Shown here piece by piece: positions 9,040-17,400 of a stretch of 64,000 nt of DNA. The first letter of the stretch is position 1. Each line of letters opens with the position of its first letter. The notes under the pieces were generated by a model that saw only the letters and a list, made by a program, of their open reading frames with translations, ran no database searches and had not been told where the DNA came from. Origin of the DNA: Oceanobacillus bengalensis (lineage in GTDB: Bacteria > Bacillota > Bacilli > Bacillales > Amphibacillaceae); contig NZ_RBZO01000001.1 in the NCBI RefSeq assembly GCF_003628445.1, positions 62,001 through 126,000 on the forward strand, in the 5' to 3' direction. A program made the position numbers and the translations under genes.

Positions 9040-9443
9040 ATGAAGCAGATAAACCGTTATATTGATTCCATTTTTTATAAGCATGATGAGATTTTAGAAG
9101 AAGTTCTGATTTCTATAAAAGAGCATGGCATACGATCCATATCCGTATCTGTATCTGCTTCTACTGGCAAGCTTCTTACGCTACTTGTATCTATCTCCGG
9201 AGCAAAAAATGTTTTAGAAGTCGGTGCACTTGGTGGCTATAGCGGTATCTGCCTTGCAAGAGGACTCGGCAAAGAAGGAAAATTAACCTCACTAGAATTA
9301 GTGGAGAATTACGCAGATTTAGCGTATCAGAATGTAACGAAAGCAGGAAATTCAATGATACCGTTGCTGAGCATCCTCAATTAGAATCTATTCTTATTCC
9401 AATTGGCGACGGGCTGACAATTTCAAGGGTAAAAACGGTATAA
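9040..9443 (+). pseudogene. O-methyltransferase gene, internally deleted and frameshifted
   Basis: The first ~100 codons encode the N-terminal part of a SAM-dependent O-methyltransferase (family PF01596), including the SAM loop VLEVGALGGYSGICLARGLG. The matching C-terminus, ending HPQLESILIPIGDGLTISRV, follows in another frame and stops at 9443. The roughly 90 residues normally between (the catalytic core) are missing; the join is near codon 104. The original frame stops at 9384. Family members are normally about 210-220 residues. A GAAGGAG site precedes ATG 9040. This is read as a decayed gene. Confidence 0.8.
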
Positions 9444-9467
9444 GGTATTATTTTATATTTGTTGCTT

Positions 9468-9506
9468 AAAAAAAGTACACATAGTGTTCCAAGCGTACTT
9501 TTTTTA
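9468..9506 (+). terminator. Terminator after the methyltransferase remnant
   Basis: AAAAAAGTAC and GTACTTTTTT arms around a loop of about 15-20 bases, ending in a seven-T run. The stretch from here to the gnt operator (9507-9740) holds only a 65-codon frame with no ribosome binding site and no recognisable product. Confidence 0.7.
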
Positions 9507-9765
9507 TGTATATAGGTTAATTCATTTATCTCTTTTGCTACACCATAAACAATCAAATATAAATGTAGAAGAGGCTATGAACACACCTTTTTATAAAGAA
9601 CCACCATTTTTTAAGAATCATAAAATCAGTAGTCAAAAACTTTTTTACACAATTAAAAGTATCGTTTTTAATGCGTTTTAATGAATGAGGAAGTCTAATT
9701 TACCATATTTTCCCAATGACTCCGCTTCCGTAAAATCGTTTACAAAAAATAAATCTCATGATAGT

Positions 9766-9783
9766 ATACTTGTATACAAGTAT
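9766..9783 (+). promoter_or_regulatory. GntR operator of the gluconate operon
   Basis: Perfect 18-bp palindrome ATACTTGTATACAAGTAT, the same sequence I recall as the GntR operator of Bacillus subtilis. It overlaps the expected promoter: TTTACA at 9739-9744 is a plausible -35. It lies 26 bases before the gntR start. Gluconate releases GntR, so repression would be autoregulatory. Confidence 0.88.
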
Positions 9784-9808
9784 TCATGTATTCAAGTGTG
9801 GAGAGGTG

Positions 9809-10540
9809 ATGGACTTGAAAGGGCTTTATCCTGAAAAGCGATTGCAGGATTCTTCCATCGGGCAGCAGGTTGTTGCTGATTTGCGAATGAGGATTCTTTC
9901 TAGAGACCTGGAAAATGGAAGCACTTTATCTGAAAATAAACTGTCAGAAGAATATAATGTTAGCCGCTCTCCAATCCGAGATGCCTTGAAAGTTTTGGAA
10001 AATGAAGGTTTGGTCCAGTTAAAGAGAATGGGAGCAAAGGTCGTAGGGATTACAGAAAAGGATATTGATGAAATTAATGATGTAAGACTTATGATGGAGT
10101 CCTTCGTCTTTAAGCATTTATTGGAAGAAGAGAGTAACGATGCGTTGATTAGGGAATTAACTAAAATTGTAGAGATGATGAAAATCGCATTCAAATATAA
10201 AGATGCTGATGAAATTTCATTCAAAGATGTGGAATTTCATGAAACGATTATTAAGTCGATTCACCATCGTTATATAAGTATCTTATGGTCTAATGTAAAG
10301 CCTGTCGTAGAATGTTTCATTTTATTAGATATGAGACATCGAATGGAAGAAAACTATGAAGACTTCCATCGTGTTATACACAATCATGAGCTCTTAATAC
10401 AATCTATACAGAAAAAAGATAAGAAATTAGTTGAGGAAGCATTTTATCTCAATTTTAGAGATGTAAAGAAAGGGTCTGACGGTTTATGGGATGACCCGGT
10501 ATCGTTAAAGAAAGCGAGTGAATATCGTGGAAAACAATAA
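9809..10540 (+). CDS. gntR: Gluconate operon repressor
   Basis: 243-residue GntR-family regulator, FadR/FCD subgroup. The N-terminal winged helix-turn-helix spans about residues 15-80 (LSEEYNVSRSPIRDALKVLE, then GLVQ); the C-terminal helical ligand-binding domain follows. It represses the operon and responds to gluconate. ATG 9809 follows GGAGAGGTG; the in-frame upstream codons lie inside the operator and are not counted. gntK overlaps its 3' end, and the gene order gntR-gntK-gntP-gntZ equals that of B. subtilis. Confidence 0.93.
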   Translation: MDLKGLYPEKRLQDSSIGQQVVADLRMRILSRDLENGSTLSENKLSEEYNVSRSPIRDALKVLENEGLVQLKRMGAKVVGITEKDIDEINDVRLMMESFVFKHLLEEESNDALIRELTKIVEMMKIAFKYKDADEISFKDVEFHETIIKSIHHRYISILWSNVKPVVECFILLDMRHRMEENYEDFHRVIHNHELLIQSIQKKDKKLVEEAFYLNFRDVKKGSDGLWDDPVSLKKASEYRGKQ

Positions 10541-12074
10541 ATATATGCTTGGTGTTGATATCGGTACAACCAGTACGAAGGCTGTGTTATTCCGTGAAAC
10601 AGGTGAGGTTATAGCAGACGAGAATAATGGATATGAACTGTATACACCAGATATATCTACTGCAGAACTTGATCCAGAAGAGGTTTTTCAGGCAGTTCTT
10701 CTTTCTATTGGTAATGTAATGAAAAAGGCCGCAATTAATCCTAAAGATTTATCTTTCATTTCATTTAGTAGTGCAATGCATAGTGTAATTGCACTTGATG
10801 ATAATAACCAGAATTTAACACGCTGTATTACATGGGCCGATAATCGTAGCTCAAGTTGGGCAAAGAAAATAAATGAAGAACGAGATGGAAATGGTATTTA
10901 CTTGAGAACTGGAACACCAATCCATCCCATGTCACCATTATGTAAAATTACCTGGATGGAGCATGATGTACCGGAAATCTCCAGAAAAACGGTGAAATAT
11001 ATCGGAATAAAAGAGTATATCTTCTATAAGTTTTTCAATGAATTTGTTGTTGATTACTCGATTGCTTCTTGTTCGGGATTAATGAATTTAGAGTCCCTGA
11101 ACTGGGATAAAGGAGCAATGGAGGTAGCTGGGATTACGGAGGATAAACTATCTCGGATTGTATCAACGAAAGAAGTTTTCACTGGATGTAACGCGTTGTA
11201 CGCGAAGCAGATGGGAATATCACAAGAGACACGCTTTGTTATTGGTGCAAGTGATGGTGTGCTTTCCAACATTGGCGTAAATGCTATCAAAAAAGGGGAA
11301 GTTGCTGTAACGATTGGTACAAGTGGTGCAATTCGTACAGTTATTCCGAAACCACACACAGATCCAAAAGGACGTATCTTCTGCTATGCCTTAACGGAAG
11401 ATCATTGGGTTATCGGTGGGCCAGTGAATAATGGTGGGATTGTCTTCCGCTGGATTCGCGATGAACTAGCAGCAAGTGAAATAGAAACTGCTAAACGTTT
11501 AGGCATTGATCCATATGACGTATTAACACGTATCGCAAGTCAGGTAAGACCTGGTTCGGACGGTCTGCTTTTCCACCCTTATTTAGCTGGAGAAAGAGCG
11601 CCATTATGGAATGCAGATGTCAGGGGTTCCTATATCGGCTTAACCTTAAGTCATAAAAAAGAACATTTAATTCGTTCAGCTCTAGAAGGTGTTATTTATA
11701 ATTTGTATTCGGTATATCTTGCATTAACGGAAGTAATGGACGAGCCTGTTACATCGATTAAAGCGACAGGTGGATTTGCCCGTTCTGAATTATGGCGTCA
11801 AATGCTTGCTGATATTTTCGATTCAGAAGTAATTGTTCCAGAAAGCTACGAGTCATCTTGTTTAGGTGCATGTCTACTGGGATTATATGCTATTGGTAAA
11901 GTTGATTCCTTTGATGTCGTGGAAGATTTAATCGGTGAAACGCATAAACATGAACCGAATCCAACACATGTGAATGAATATCGCAAATTAATGCCGATTT
12001 TCATAAGTATTTCTCGAAAGTTAGAGTCAGAATATGAAAAAATTGCACAATATCAATCAGAATTAAAAAACTAA
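10527..12074 (+). CDS. gntK: Gluconate kinase (FGGY family)
   Basis: 515-residue FGGY carbohydrate kinase that converts gluconate to 6-phosphogluconate. Seen: the N-terminal phosphate loop (LGVDIGTTSTKAV), TWADNRS, GASDGVLSNIG, VTIGTSGAIR, LLFHPYLAGERAPLW and the C-terminal ATP loop ATGGFARSELWRQM. It aligns well with B. subtilis GntK along its length. The GTG at 10527 gives MENNKYMLGVDIG, matching the family start; a GTG nine bases earlier is an alternative. It overlaps gntR by 14 bases. Confidence 0.94.
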   Translation: MENNKYMLGVDIGTTSTKAVLFRETGEVIADENNGYELYTPDISTAELDPEEVFQAVLLSIGNVMKKAAINPKDLSFISFSSAMHSVIALDDNNQNLTRCITWADNRSSSWAKKINEERDGNGIYLRTGTPIHPMSPLCKITWMEHDVPEISRKTVKYIGIKEYIFYKFFNEFVVDYSIASCSGLMNLESLNWDKGAMEVAGITEDKLSRIVSTKEVFTGCNALYAKQMGISQETRFVIGASDGVLSNIGVNAIKKGEVAVTIGTSGAIRTVIPKPHTDPKGRIFCYALTEDHWVIGGPVNNGGIVFRWIRDELAASEIETAKRLGIDPYDVLTRIASQVRPGSDGLLFHPYLAGERAPLWNADVRGSYIGLTLSHKKEHLIRSALEGVIYNLYSVYLALTEVMDEPVTSIKATGGFARSELWRQMLADIFDSEVIVPESYESSCLGACLLGLYAIGKVDSFDVVEDLIGETHKHEPNPTHVNEYRKLMPIFISISRKLESEYEKIAQYQSELKN

Positions 12075-12107
12075 ATAATTAATACATCACGATTGGAGCG
12101 TTTTAAA

Positions 12108-13466
12108 ATGGAAAATATTCTTCCACTAATTATTGTTGCCCTAGGTGTTGGGGTCTTACTTATCCTTATTACGAAATTACAGTTGAATACATTTATTTCC
12201 CTTATTATTACGGCCTTCCTTGTAGCTTTAGCATTAGGTATGCCACTTGATGAAATTGTCGGATCGATTGAAGGGGGAATGGGTGGTACACTCGGTAGTA
12301 TCGCGTTAATCTTTGGTTTAGGTGCCATTCTCGGCAGATTAGTAGCAGACGCAGGTGGCGCACAGCGCATTGCGGTTACATTAATTGATAAATTTGGTGA
12401 AAAACATATTCAATGGGCAGTAGTAATTGCGTCCTTTATTATCGGTATTGCATTATTCTTTGAAGTTGGATTGGTGTTATTAATTCCAATTGTTTTCCAA
12501 ATTGCCAAACGCTTGAAGTTATCTCCACTATATTTGGGGATACCGATGGCAACAGCATTGTCGGTTACACACGGTTTCTTACCGCCACATCCAGGTCCAA
12601 CAGTAATTGCACAACAATATGAAGCAAACATCGGAATGGTGTTAATTTATGGTATTATTCTTGCCATTCCAACCGTAATTATTGCAGGTCCTTTATTTAC
12701 AAAAGTAATTAAAAAGATTATGCCAGATTCATTCAATAAAGCTGGAAATCTTGATTCACTCGGTGAAATAAAAACATTTAAAACAGAGGATACACCAGGT
12801 TTTGGAATTAGTGTACTAACATCTTTATTACCGGTTATATTAATGGCGATTGCAACCATTGTCGATTTAGTTCAGGATCTTGGGAATGTAGGAGATAACG
12901 TTCTTTTTGATATTATTCATTTAATTGGCGAACCAACAACTGCTTTACTACTGTCTGTCCTACTTGCCGTATATACAATGGGTGTGAAACGAAATATTCC
13001 AATGAAGCAAGTAATGGCTTCTGCTGAAGAATCGATTCGTGCAATTGGTATGATGCTACTCATCATCGGTGGTGGTGGTGTATTCAAGCAAGTATTAATT
13101 GACGGTGGTGTTGGTGATTCTGTTGCAGCATTATTTGCAGATACGAATATGTCTCCATTAGTATTAGCATGGCTAATCGCAGCAATTTTACGTATTGCGC
13201 TTGGTTCAGCAACTGTCGCTGCACTAACAACAGCTGGTCTTGTGATTCCATTGATGTCAGGAAGCGGCGTAGACCCAGCTTTAATGGTACTTGCAACTGG
13301 AGCAGGTAGTTTGATTGCATCACACGTAAATGATGCAGGGTTTTGGATGTTTAAAGAATTCTTCGGTTTATCGATAAAAGAAACATTCGCGACATGGACG
13401 TTACTAGAAACAATTATTTCTATCGTTGGTCTTGTCGGTGTCTTAGTTCTTAATATGTTTGTTTAA
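12108..13466 (+). CDS. gntP: Gluconate permease (GntP family)
   Basis: 452-residue membrane protein with about 12 helices, importing gluconate by proton symport. Characteristic GntP sequences are present: GGMGGTLGSIALIFGLGAIL, HGFLPPHPGPT, GGGGVFKQVL and SHVNDAGFWMFKEFF. ATG 12108 has GGAG nine bases upstream; a TTG five codons earlier would leave no ribosome binding site. It sits between gntK and gntZ. Confidence 0.95.
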   Translation: MENILPLIIVALGVGVLLILITKLQLNTFISLIITAFLVALALGMPLDEIVGSIEGGMGGTLGSIALIFGLGAILGRLVADAGGAQRIAVTLIDKFGEKHIQWAVVIASFIIGIALFFEVGLVLLIPIVFQIAKRLKLSPLYLGIPMATALSVTHGFLPPHPGPTVIAQQYEANIGMVLIYGIILAIPTVIIAGPLFTKVIKKIMPDSFNKAGNLDSLGEIKTFKTEDTPGFGISVLTSLLPVILMAIATIVDLVQDLGNVGDNVLFDIIHLIGEPTTALLLSVLLAVYTMGVKRNIPMKQVMASAEESIRAIGMMLLIIGGGGVFKQVLIDGGVGDSVAALFADTNMSPLVLAWLIAAILRIALGSATVAALTTAGLVIPLMSGSGVDPALMVLATGAGSLIASHVNDAGFWMFKEFFGLSIKETFATWTLLETIISIVGLVGVLVLNMFV

Positions 13467-13483
13467 TAAGGAAGTGTATCGTA

Positions 13484-14884
13484 ATGAAAAATACAATTGG
13501 TTTATATGGTTTAGGTGTAATGGGAGCAAATCTTGCTAAGAATATGGCAAACAATCGTGAAAGAGTTGCAGTGTTCAACTATACACCTGATTTAACAGAA
13601 AAATTTGTCGGTGAATTTTCAAGTCAGAATGTGGAAGCACACTATGAATTAGAGGCTTTTATTCAATCATTGGAAACTCCAAGAAAAGTATTTTTAATGG
13701 TAACAGCAGGTCCTGTAGTTGATTCGGTTATCAGGTCTATTATCCCCTTTTTAGATAAAGGGGATATCATTATGGATGGTGGTAATTCTGACTTCCATGA
13801 TTCGAATAGAAGGTTTCACGAATTGAATGAGCAAGGGATTCATTTTGTCAGTGTTGGTGTCTCAGGCGGTGAAGAAGGTGCATTGAACGGCCCGGCATTA
13901 ATGCCAAGTGGTGATGCTTGTGCTTATTCACTTGTTGCACCTATTTTAGAAAAAATTGCTGCAAAAGTTGATGGAAAGCCATGTTGTACGTATTTAGGAC
14001 CAGAAGGCTCAGGACATTATGTGAAGATGGTTCATAATGGGATTGAATATGCGGATATGCAGTTGATTACAGAAGCATATCAGTTTCTTCGTGAAAGAGT
14101 TGGACTTACTGTCGAGGAAATTGCAGATGTTTTTGCCCAGTGGAATGAAACAGACTTAAAGAGCTATCTGATTGAAATAACTGCAGATATTCTAAGGAAA
14201 AAAGATGACGAAACAGGTAAACCAATGGTTGATGTGATCTTAGACAAAGCTGGTCAAAAAGGAACTGGTAAGTGGACAAGTAAAGAGGCACTAGATATTG
14301 GAGCACCTTCATCGATTCTAACGGAAGCGGTGTTTGCTAGATATTTATCCGCGATGAAAGAAGAGAGAGTCCATGCTGAAAATATCCTATCAGGTCCGAA
14401 AGCTGTGGACGATAAGATGGACAAAGATTACTGGATAAACGTCGTGAAGGAAGCACTCTTCATGGGTAAAATTTGTGCGTATACACAGGGCTTTAATCAA
14501 TATCGTACTGCATCAGAACATTACGGATGGTCACTTGATTTAAGTGAAATTGCACTCATTTTCCGTGGTGGATGTATTATACGAGCAGATTTTCTGAATA
14601 AAATAAGTAATGCATTTAAACAAAATAAGGAATTAACAAATTTATTACTTGCACCGTACTTTATTGAGAAAACGAATCGTTATCAGTCATCATTACGTAA
14701 GGTAGTTATGAAAGGAATGGAATCTGGTTTATCCCTCCCATGTTTCAGTACCTCACTAACCTATTATGATGGTTACCGTTCCTCCCAATCTGGTGCGAAC
14801 ATGATTCAAGCACAAAGGGATTATTTTGGGGCACATACGTACGAACGCAACGATAAAGAAGGAATATTCCATACAAATTGGTGA
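13484..14884 (+). CDS. gntZ: 6-phosphogluconate dehydrogenase, decarboxylating
   Basis: 466-residue enzyme that oxidises 6-phosphogluconate to ribulose 5-phosphate and CO2. N-terminal Rossmann motif GLYGLGVMGANLAKNMA; substrate and catalytic blocks MDGGNSDFHDS, GVSGGEEGALNGPALMPSG, GHYVKMVHNGIEYADMQ and GQKGTGKWTS; C-terminal tail with RDYFGAHTYER. It ends the gnt operon and is followed at once by a terminator. In B. subtilis the operon copy is called gntZ. Confidence 0.95.
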   Translation: MKNTIGLYGLGVMGANLAKNMANNRERVAVFNYTPDLTEKFVGEFSSQNVEAHYELEAFIQSLETPRKVFLMVTAGPVVDSVIRSIIPFLDKGDIIMDGGNSDFHDSNRRFHELNEQGIHFVSVGVSGGEEGALNGPALMPSGDACAYSLVAPILEKIAAKVDGKPCCTYLGPEGSGHYVKMVHNGIEYADMQLITEAYQFLRERVGLTVEEIADVFAQWNETDLKSYLIEITADILRKKDDETGKPMVDVILDKAGQKGTGKWTSKEALDIGAPSSILTEAVFARYLSAMKEERVHAENILSGPKAVDDKMDKDYWINVVKEALFMGKICAYTQGFNQYRTASEHYGWSLDLSEIALIFRGGCIIRADFLNKISNAFKQNKELTNLLLAPYFIEKTNRYQSSLRKVVMKGMESGLSLPCFSTSLTYYDGYRSSQSGANMIQAQRDYFGAHTYERNDKEGIFHTNW

Positions 14885-14887
14885 ATC

Positions 14888-14923
14888 AAAAAAGCATGAG
14901 AGTGAAGCTCTCATGCTTTTTTT
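14888..14923 (+). terminator. Terminator of the gnt operon
   Basis: Perfect 15-bp stem AAAAAAGCATGAGAG with CTCTCATGCTTTTTT and a five-base loop, starting four bases after the gntZ stop. It shares the GCATGAGA core with the dispersed hairpins described in the findings. Confidence 0.95.
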
Positions 14924-14958
14924 GTGATTAAAATTGAAGGGTAAAATGAGAAAACAAG

Positions 14959-15555
14959 TTAATCAACTCCTAAATATCTCAATGAAGCCATATGCGTCTG
15001 TGATAATTTAATAACCTCGTCAATAAACTCCTCCTGAGAAGTTTCGTAACCTGTGTTAATCCAGTTCGAGATGAGACCATAGAAGCCATATGCTGTGTAA
15101 CGTGTAAAGTAATTCATATCAACTGGTAAATTATGAAGCGTTTTGAATTCGAACTTTTCCTGATAAATTTTTAAAATTGTTTGCGGAAATCTTGTATGTA
15201 ATTCTGGAATCGTATCTTGGTAGTTAATCAAATCGAAAAAGTTACGATTATCATAAACATAAGAAATGATCTGAAAAGACCTTTTATTTAATTGATCCGT
15301 ATGAACCGCTTGTATGGAACGATATGGTTTACCAACGGATTGCTCTAGTCCTTTTAACATCTCACACAGTAAGTCCTCGGCTAATTCAAATTTATCCTGG
15401 TAATGAATATAGAATGTACTACGGTTATATTCCGCATATTGAACAATGTCCTTAACACTGACAGAGTGGAACCCCTTTTCTTTGATTAAGGTAATAAGTG
15501 CTTGTTGTAAATGTCTTTTTGTCCGATTTTTTCGTGGTGTTGGATGAGCATGCAT
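14959..15555 (-). CDS. TetR-family transcriptional regulator
   Basis: 198-residue regulator with an N-terminal helix-turn-helix at about residues 10-56 (ALITLIKEKGFHSVSVKDIV, then NRSTFYIHYQDKFELAEDLL). The C-terminus has the Tyr-rich pattern of the TetR_C subgroup with an NWINTGYETSQEEF motif near the end. GGAGGTA precedes the ATG by five bases. It is divergent from a short-chain dehydrogenase and the 180-bp gap contains palindromes, so it probably represses both. Confidence 0.85.
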   Translation of the reverse strand: MHAHPTPRKNRTKRHLQQALITLIKEKGFHSVSVKDIVQYAEYNRSTFYIHYQDKFELAEDLLCEMLKGLEQSVGKPYRSIQAVHTDQLNKRSFQIISYVYDNRNFFDLINYQDTIPELHTRFPQTILKIYQEKFEFKTLHNLPVDMNYFTRYTAYGFYGLISNWINTGYETSQEEFIDEVIKLSQTHMASLRYLGVD

Positions 15556-15592
15556 TTGTATACCTCCATAAATTTAATAGCAGATTTTCTAT

Positions 15593-15629
15593 AAATAGAC
15601 ATTAAGTAAAAAGTGTCTATTTAATAGAC
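15593..15629. promoter_or_regulatory. Candidate TetR operator between the regulator and SDR
   Basis: Two interlocked inverted repeats: AAATAGACA (15593-15601) with TGTCTATTT (15614-15622), and GTCTATT-T-AATAGAC (15615-15629). They lie in the divergent promoter region, 38 bases upstream of the tetR start. Binding by the neighbouring regulator is inferred from position. Confidence 0.6.
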
Positions 15630-15738
15630 GTTACATATAATATTGCTGATTGATTATAATAATCTATGTATTAAAATATAAATTGTAAGCACTTTCTATA
15701 AACGAATCGTTATATATATTATACAGGGGGAATCAACT

Positions 15739-16476
15739 ATGGGTAAATTACAAGATAAAGTAGCTGTGATCACTGGTGGGGTGTCTGGTATCGGTGCTTC
15801 AACCGCTCGATTATTTGCTGCTGAGGGCGCAAAATTAGTTTTAGTCGATTTTAATGAAGAAAAAGGTGCTACTTTTGAGGCAGAATTAAAATCGGAAGGT
15901 GCAGAAGCTATTTTTGTAAAAGCGGATGTAACGAATGAAGAAGATGTTAAAAACATTTATACAACAACTCTATCAACGTATGGTAAAGTTGATATTCTAT
16001 TTAATAACGCTGGAATTGGTGCTGTAAAACCAACAGAAGAATTAACGTATGCCGAATGGAGAAAAACGGTTGAAGTTGACTTAGATGGCGTATTTTTAGT
16101 AGCGCAGGGTGCAATCAAGGAATTCTTGAAAGCTGGTAGTGGAGTAATTGTCAACACCGCTTCTATGTATGGTTGGGTTGGATCACCTGGTAGTGCAGCA
16201 TATAATGCAGCAAAAGCGGGAGTAATTAACCTAACACGTTCTCTTGGATTGGAATACGCAGAACGTAATATTCGTGTTAACGCACTTTGCCCAGGATTTA
16301 TCGAAACACCCATCCTAGGAGAAACGGATAGAGAGTTTCTAACAAGTGCAACTCCAATGAAGCGTTTAGGAAAACCAGAAGAAATGGCTAAAGCTGTACT
16401 ATTTATGGCAAGTGATGATGCATCATTTATGACTGGTAACTCTTTAATTGTAGATGGTGGATATACTGCTCAGTAA
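15739..16476 (+). CDS. Short-chain dehydrogenase/reductase
   Basis: 245-residue classical SDR. Cofactor loop TGGVSGIG at residues 12-19, NNAG near 90, catalytic Ser142, Tyr155 and Lys159 (SMYG and YNAAK), and the typical C-terminus SLIVDGGYTAQ. An acidic residue after the second strand (LVDFNE) suggests NAD(H) preference. AGGGGG precedes the ATG. Substrate cannot be told from sequence. Its divergent TetR neighbour implies it is induced by a small molecule. Confidence 0.85.
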   Translation: MGKLQDKVAVITGGVSGIGASTARLFAAEGAKLVLVDFNEEKGATFEAELKSEGAEAIFVKADVTNEEDVKNIYTTTLSTYGKVDILFNNAGIGAVKPTEELTYAEWRKTVEVDLDGVFLVAQGAIKEFLKAGSGVIVNTASMYGWVGSPGSAAYNAAKAGVINLTRSLGLEYAERNIRVNALCPGFIETPILGETDREFLTSATPMKRLGKPEEMAKAVLFMASDDASFMTGNSLIVDGGYTAQ

Positions 16477-16494
16477 TTAGAACGTGAAATGCTT

Positions 16495-16529
16495 TAGGCT
16501 GTCGAATTAAAATTTCGACAGCCTATTTA
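16495..16529 (+). terminator. Terminator after the SDR gene
   Basis: 12-bp stem beginning TAGGCTGTCGAA, partner TTCGACAGCCTA, A/T-rich loop, then TTTAT. The T tract is short. Confidence 0.75.
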
Positions 16530-16615
16530 TGTACTGAAATAGTAAAAAACTAATATGATTTAAAATGCTATGACAGGTTAGTAACTGTCTTCGTAATTCT
16601 AAAAAGGTAGTTGCA

Positions 16616-16642
16616 TAATACTTGAAATATGTGATAGTATTA
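16616..16642. promoter_or_regulatory. Inverted repeat upstream of the DUF2798 gene
   Basis: TAATACT and AGTATTA with a 13-base spacer, about 100 bases before the gene. It may be an operator or a chance A/T-rich repeat. Confidence 0.3.
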
Positions 16643-16743
16643 TTAAATCAGTGTGTAGAGATATTGGTCCGTTTTGAATGACCAAAAATATATGTCTCAT
16701 GATACGTCTGCCATCTGAAATACCTTATTTGGAGATGACGATT

Positions 16744-17241
16744 ATGCATGAGGAAACAAGATTACCACGGAACGGGAAAGAATTTATATTGTTCTTAGCT
16801 ATTATTTCCATACTATCTGTGAATATTATAGCCCCAATTATTATGGGATTTGAATTTGGATTCAAAAAGCAGGTTTATTTTGACACATTACAAGTTATTC
16901 CCTTTGTATGGATTTGTGTTATTTTACTAGTAACGCTTGTTGCGAATCCAATTGTAAGTAAATTGGTGCCAAAGTTCGTGCAACCTACAGATGGATTTAA
17001 CGCGAGAGTACTATTCAATATATTGTTTAGTGTAACCATCTTGTCCATGTTATTGACAGTTATCGGGTCATGGATTGGCATGGGAGAAATTAGTGTAGAA
17101 CCGATTCAAACATTCTTTTATTCTTGGCCACGTAACTTTTTCATTGCATTTTGGGTTGAAGCTTTGATTGCGCAGCCGATTGCAAGATTTGCAATGAAGA
17201 AACTACATGAAAGTCAGGAACGTAAGACGGTAAATGCATAA
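16744..17241 (+). CDS. DUF2798-type membrane protein (two repeats)
   Basis: 165-residue protein with four predicted helices arranged as two similar halves: residues about 13-80 (FILFLAIISILSVNIIAPII ... NPIVSKLVP) and 90-160 (RVLFNILFSVTILSMLLTVI ... QPIARFAMKK). Each half matches the DUF2798 pattern of a helix pair ending in N/QPI. Function unknown. ATG 16744 has GGAG nine bases upstream; an earlier ATG (16735) lies directly on the GGAG and is unlikely. It is alone between two terminators. Confidence 0.75.
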   Translation: MHEETRLPRNGKEFILFLAIISILSVNIIAPIIMGFEFGFKKQVYFDTLQVIPFVWICVILLVTLVANPIVSKLVPKFVQPTDGFNARVLFNILFSVTILSMLLTVIGSWIGMGEISVEPIQTFFYSWPRNFFIAFWVEALIAQPIARFAMKKLHESQERKTVNA

Positions 17242-17248
17242 CAAAGAT

Positions 17249-17298
17249 AAAACCCCTAATGGTATCGTACTTCCAATACGATATTGTTAGGGGTTTTT
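17249..17298 (+). terminator. Terminator after the DUF2798 gene
   Basis: Outer stem AAACCCCTAA with TTAGGGGTTT and inner stem TATCGTA with ATACGATA, followed by five T. Confidence 0.92.
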
Positions 17299-17400
17299 GT
17301 GCAATTTTGTTCTTTATACGAGCATAACTTCATACTAAGGTAAAAGGGGTGGTTAAATTTCTTTTCTTGAGGGTAATTTAAACGAAAGGAGGAATGAAGT

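Noticed and set aside
9484-9681. 65-codon reading frame between the methyltransferase remnant and the gnt operator
   Set aside because: No ribosome binding site, begins inside a terminator hairpin, and the product resembles nothing known.
15684-15697. cre-like TGTAAGCACTTTCT before the SDR gene
   Set aside because: Two mismatches, including the central CG; too weak to claim.
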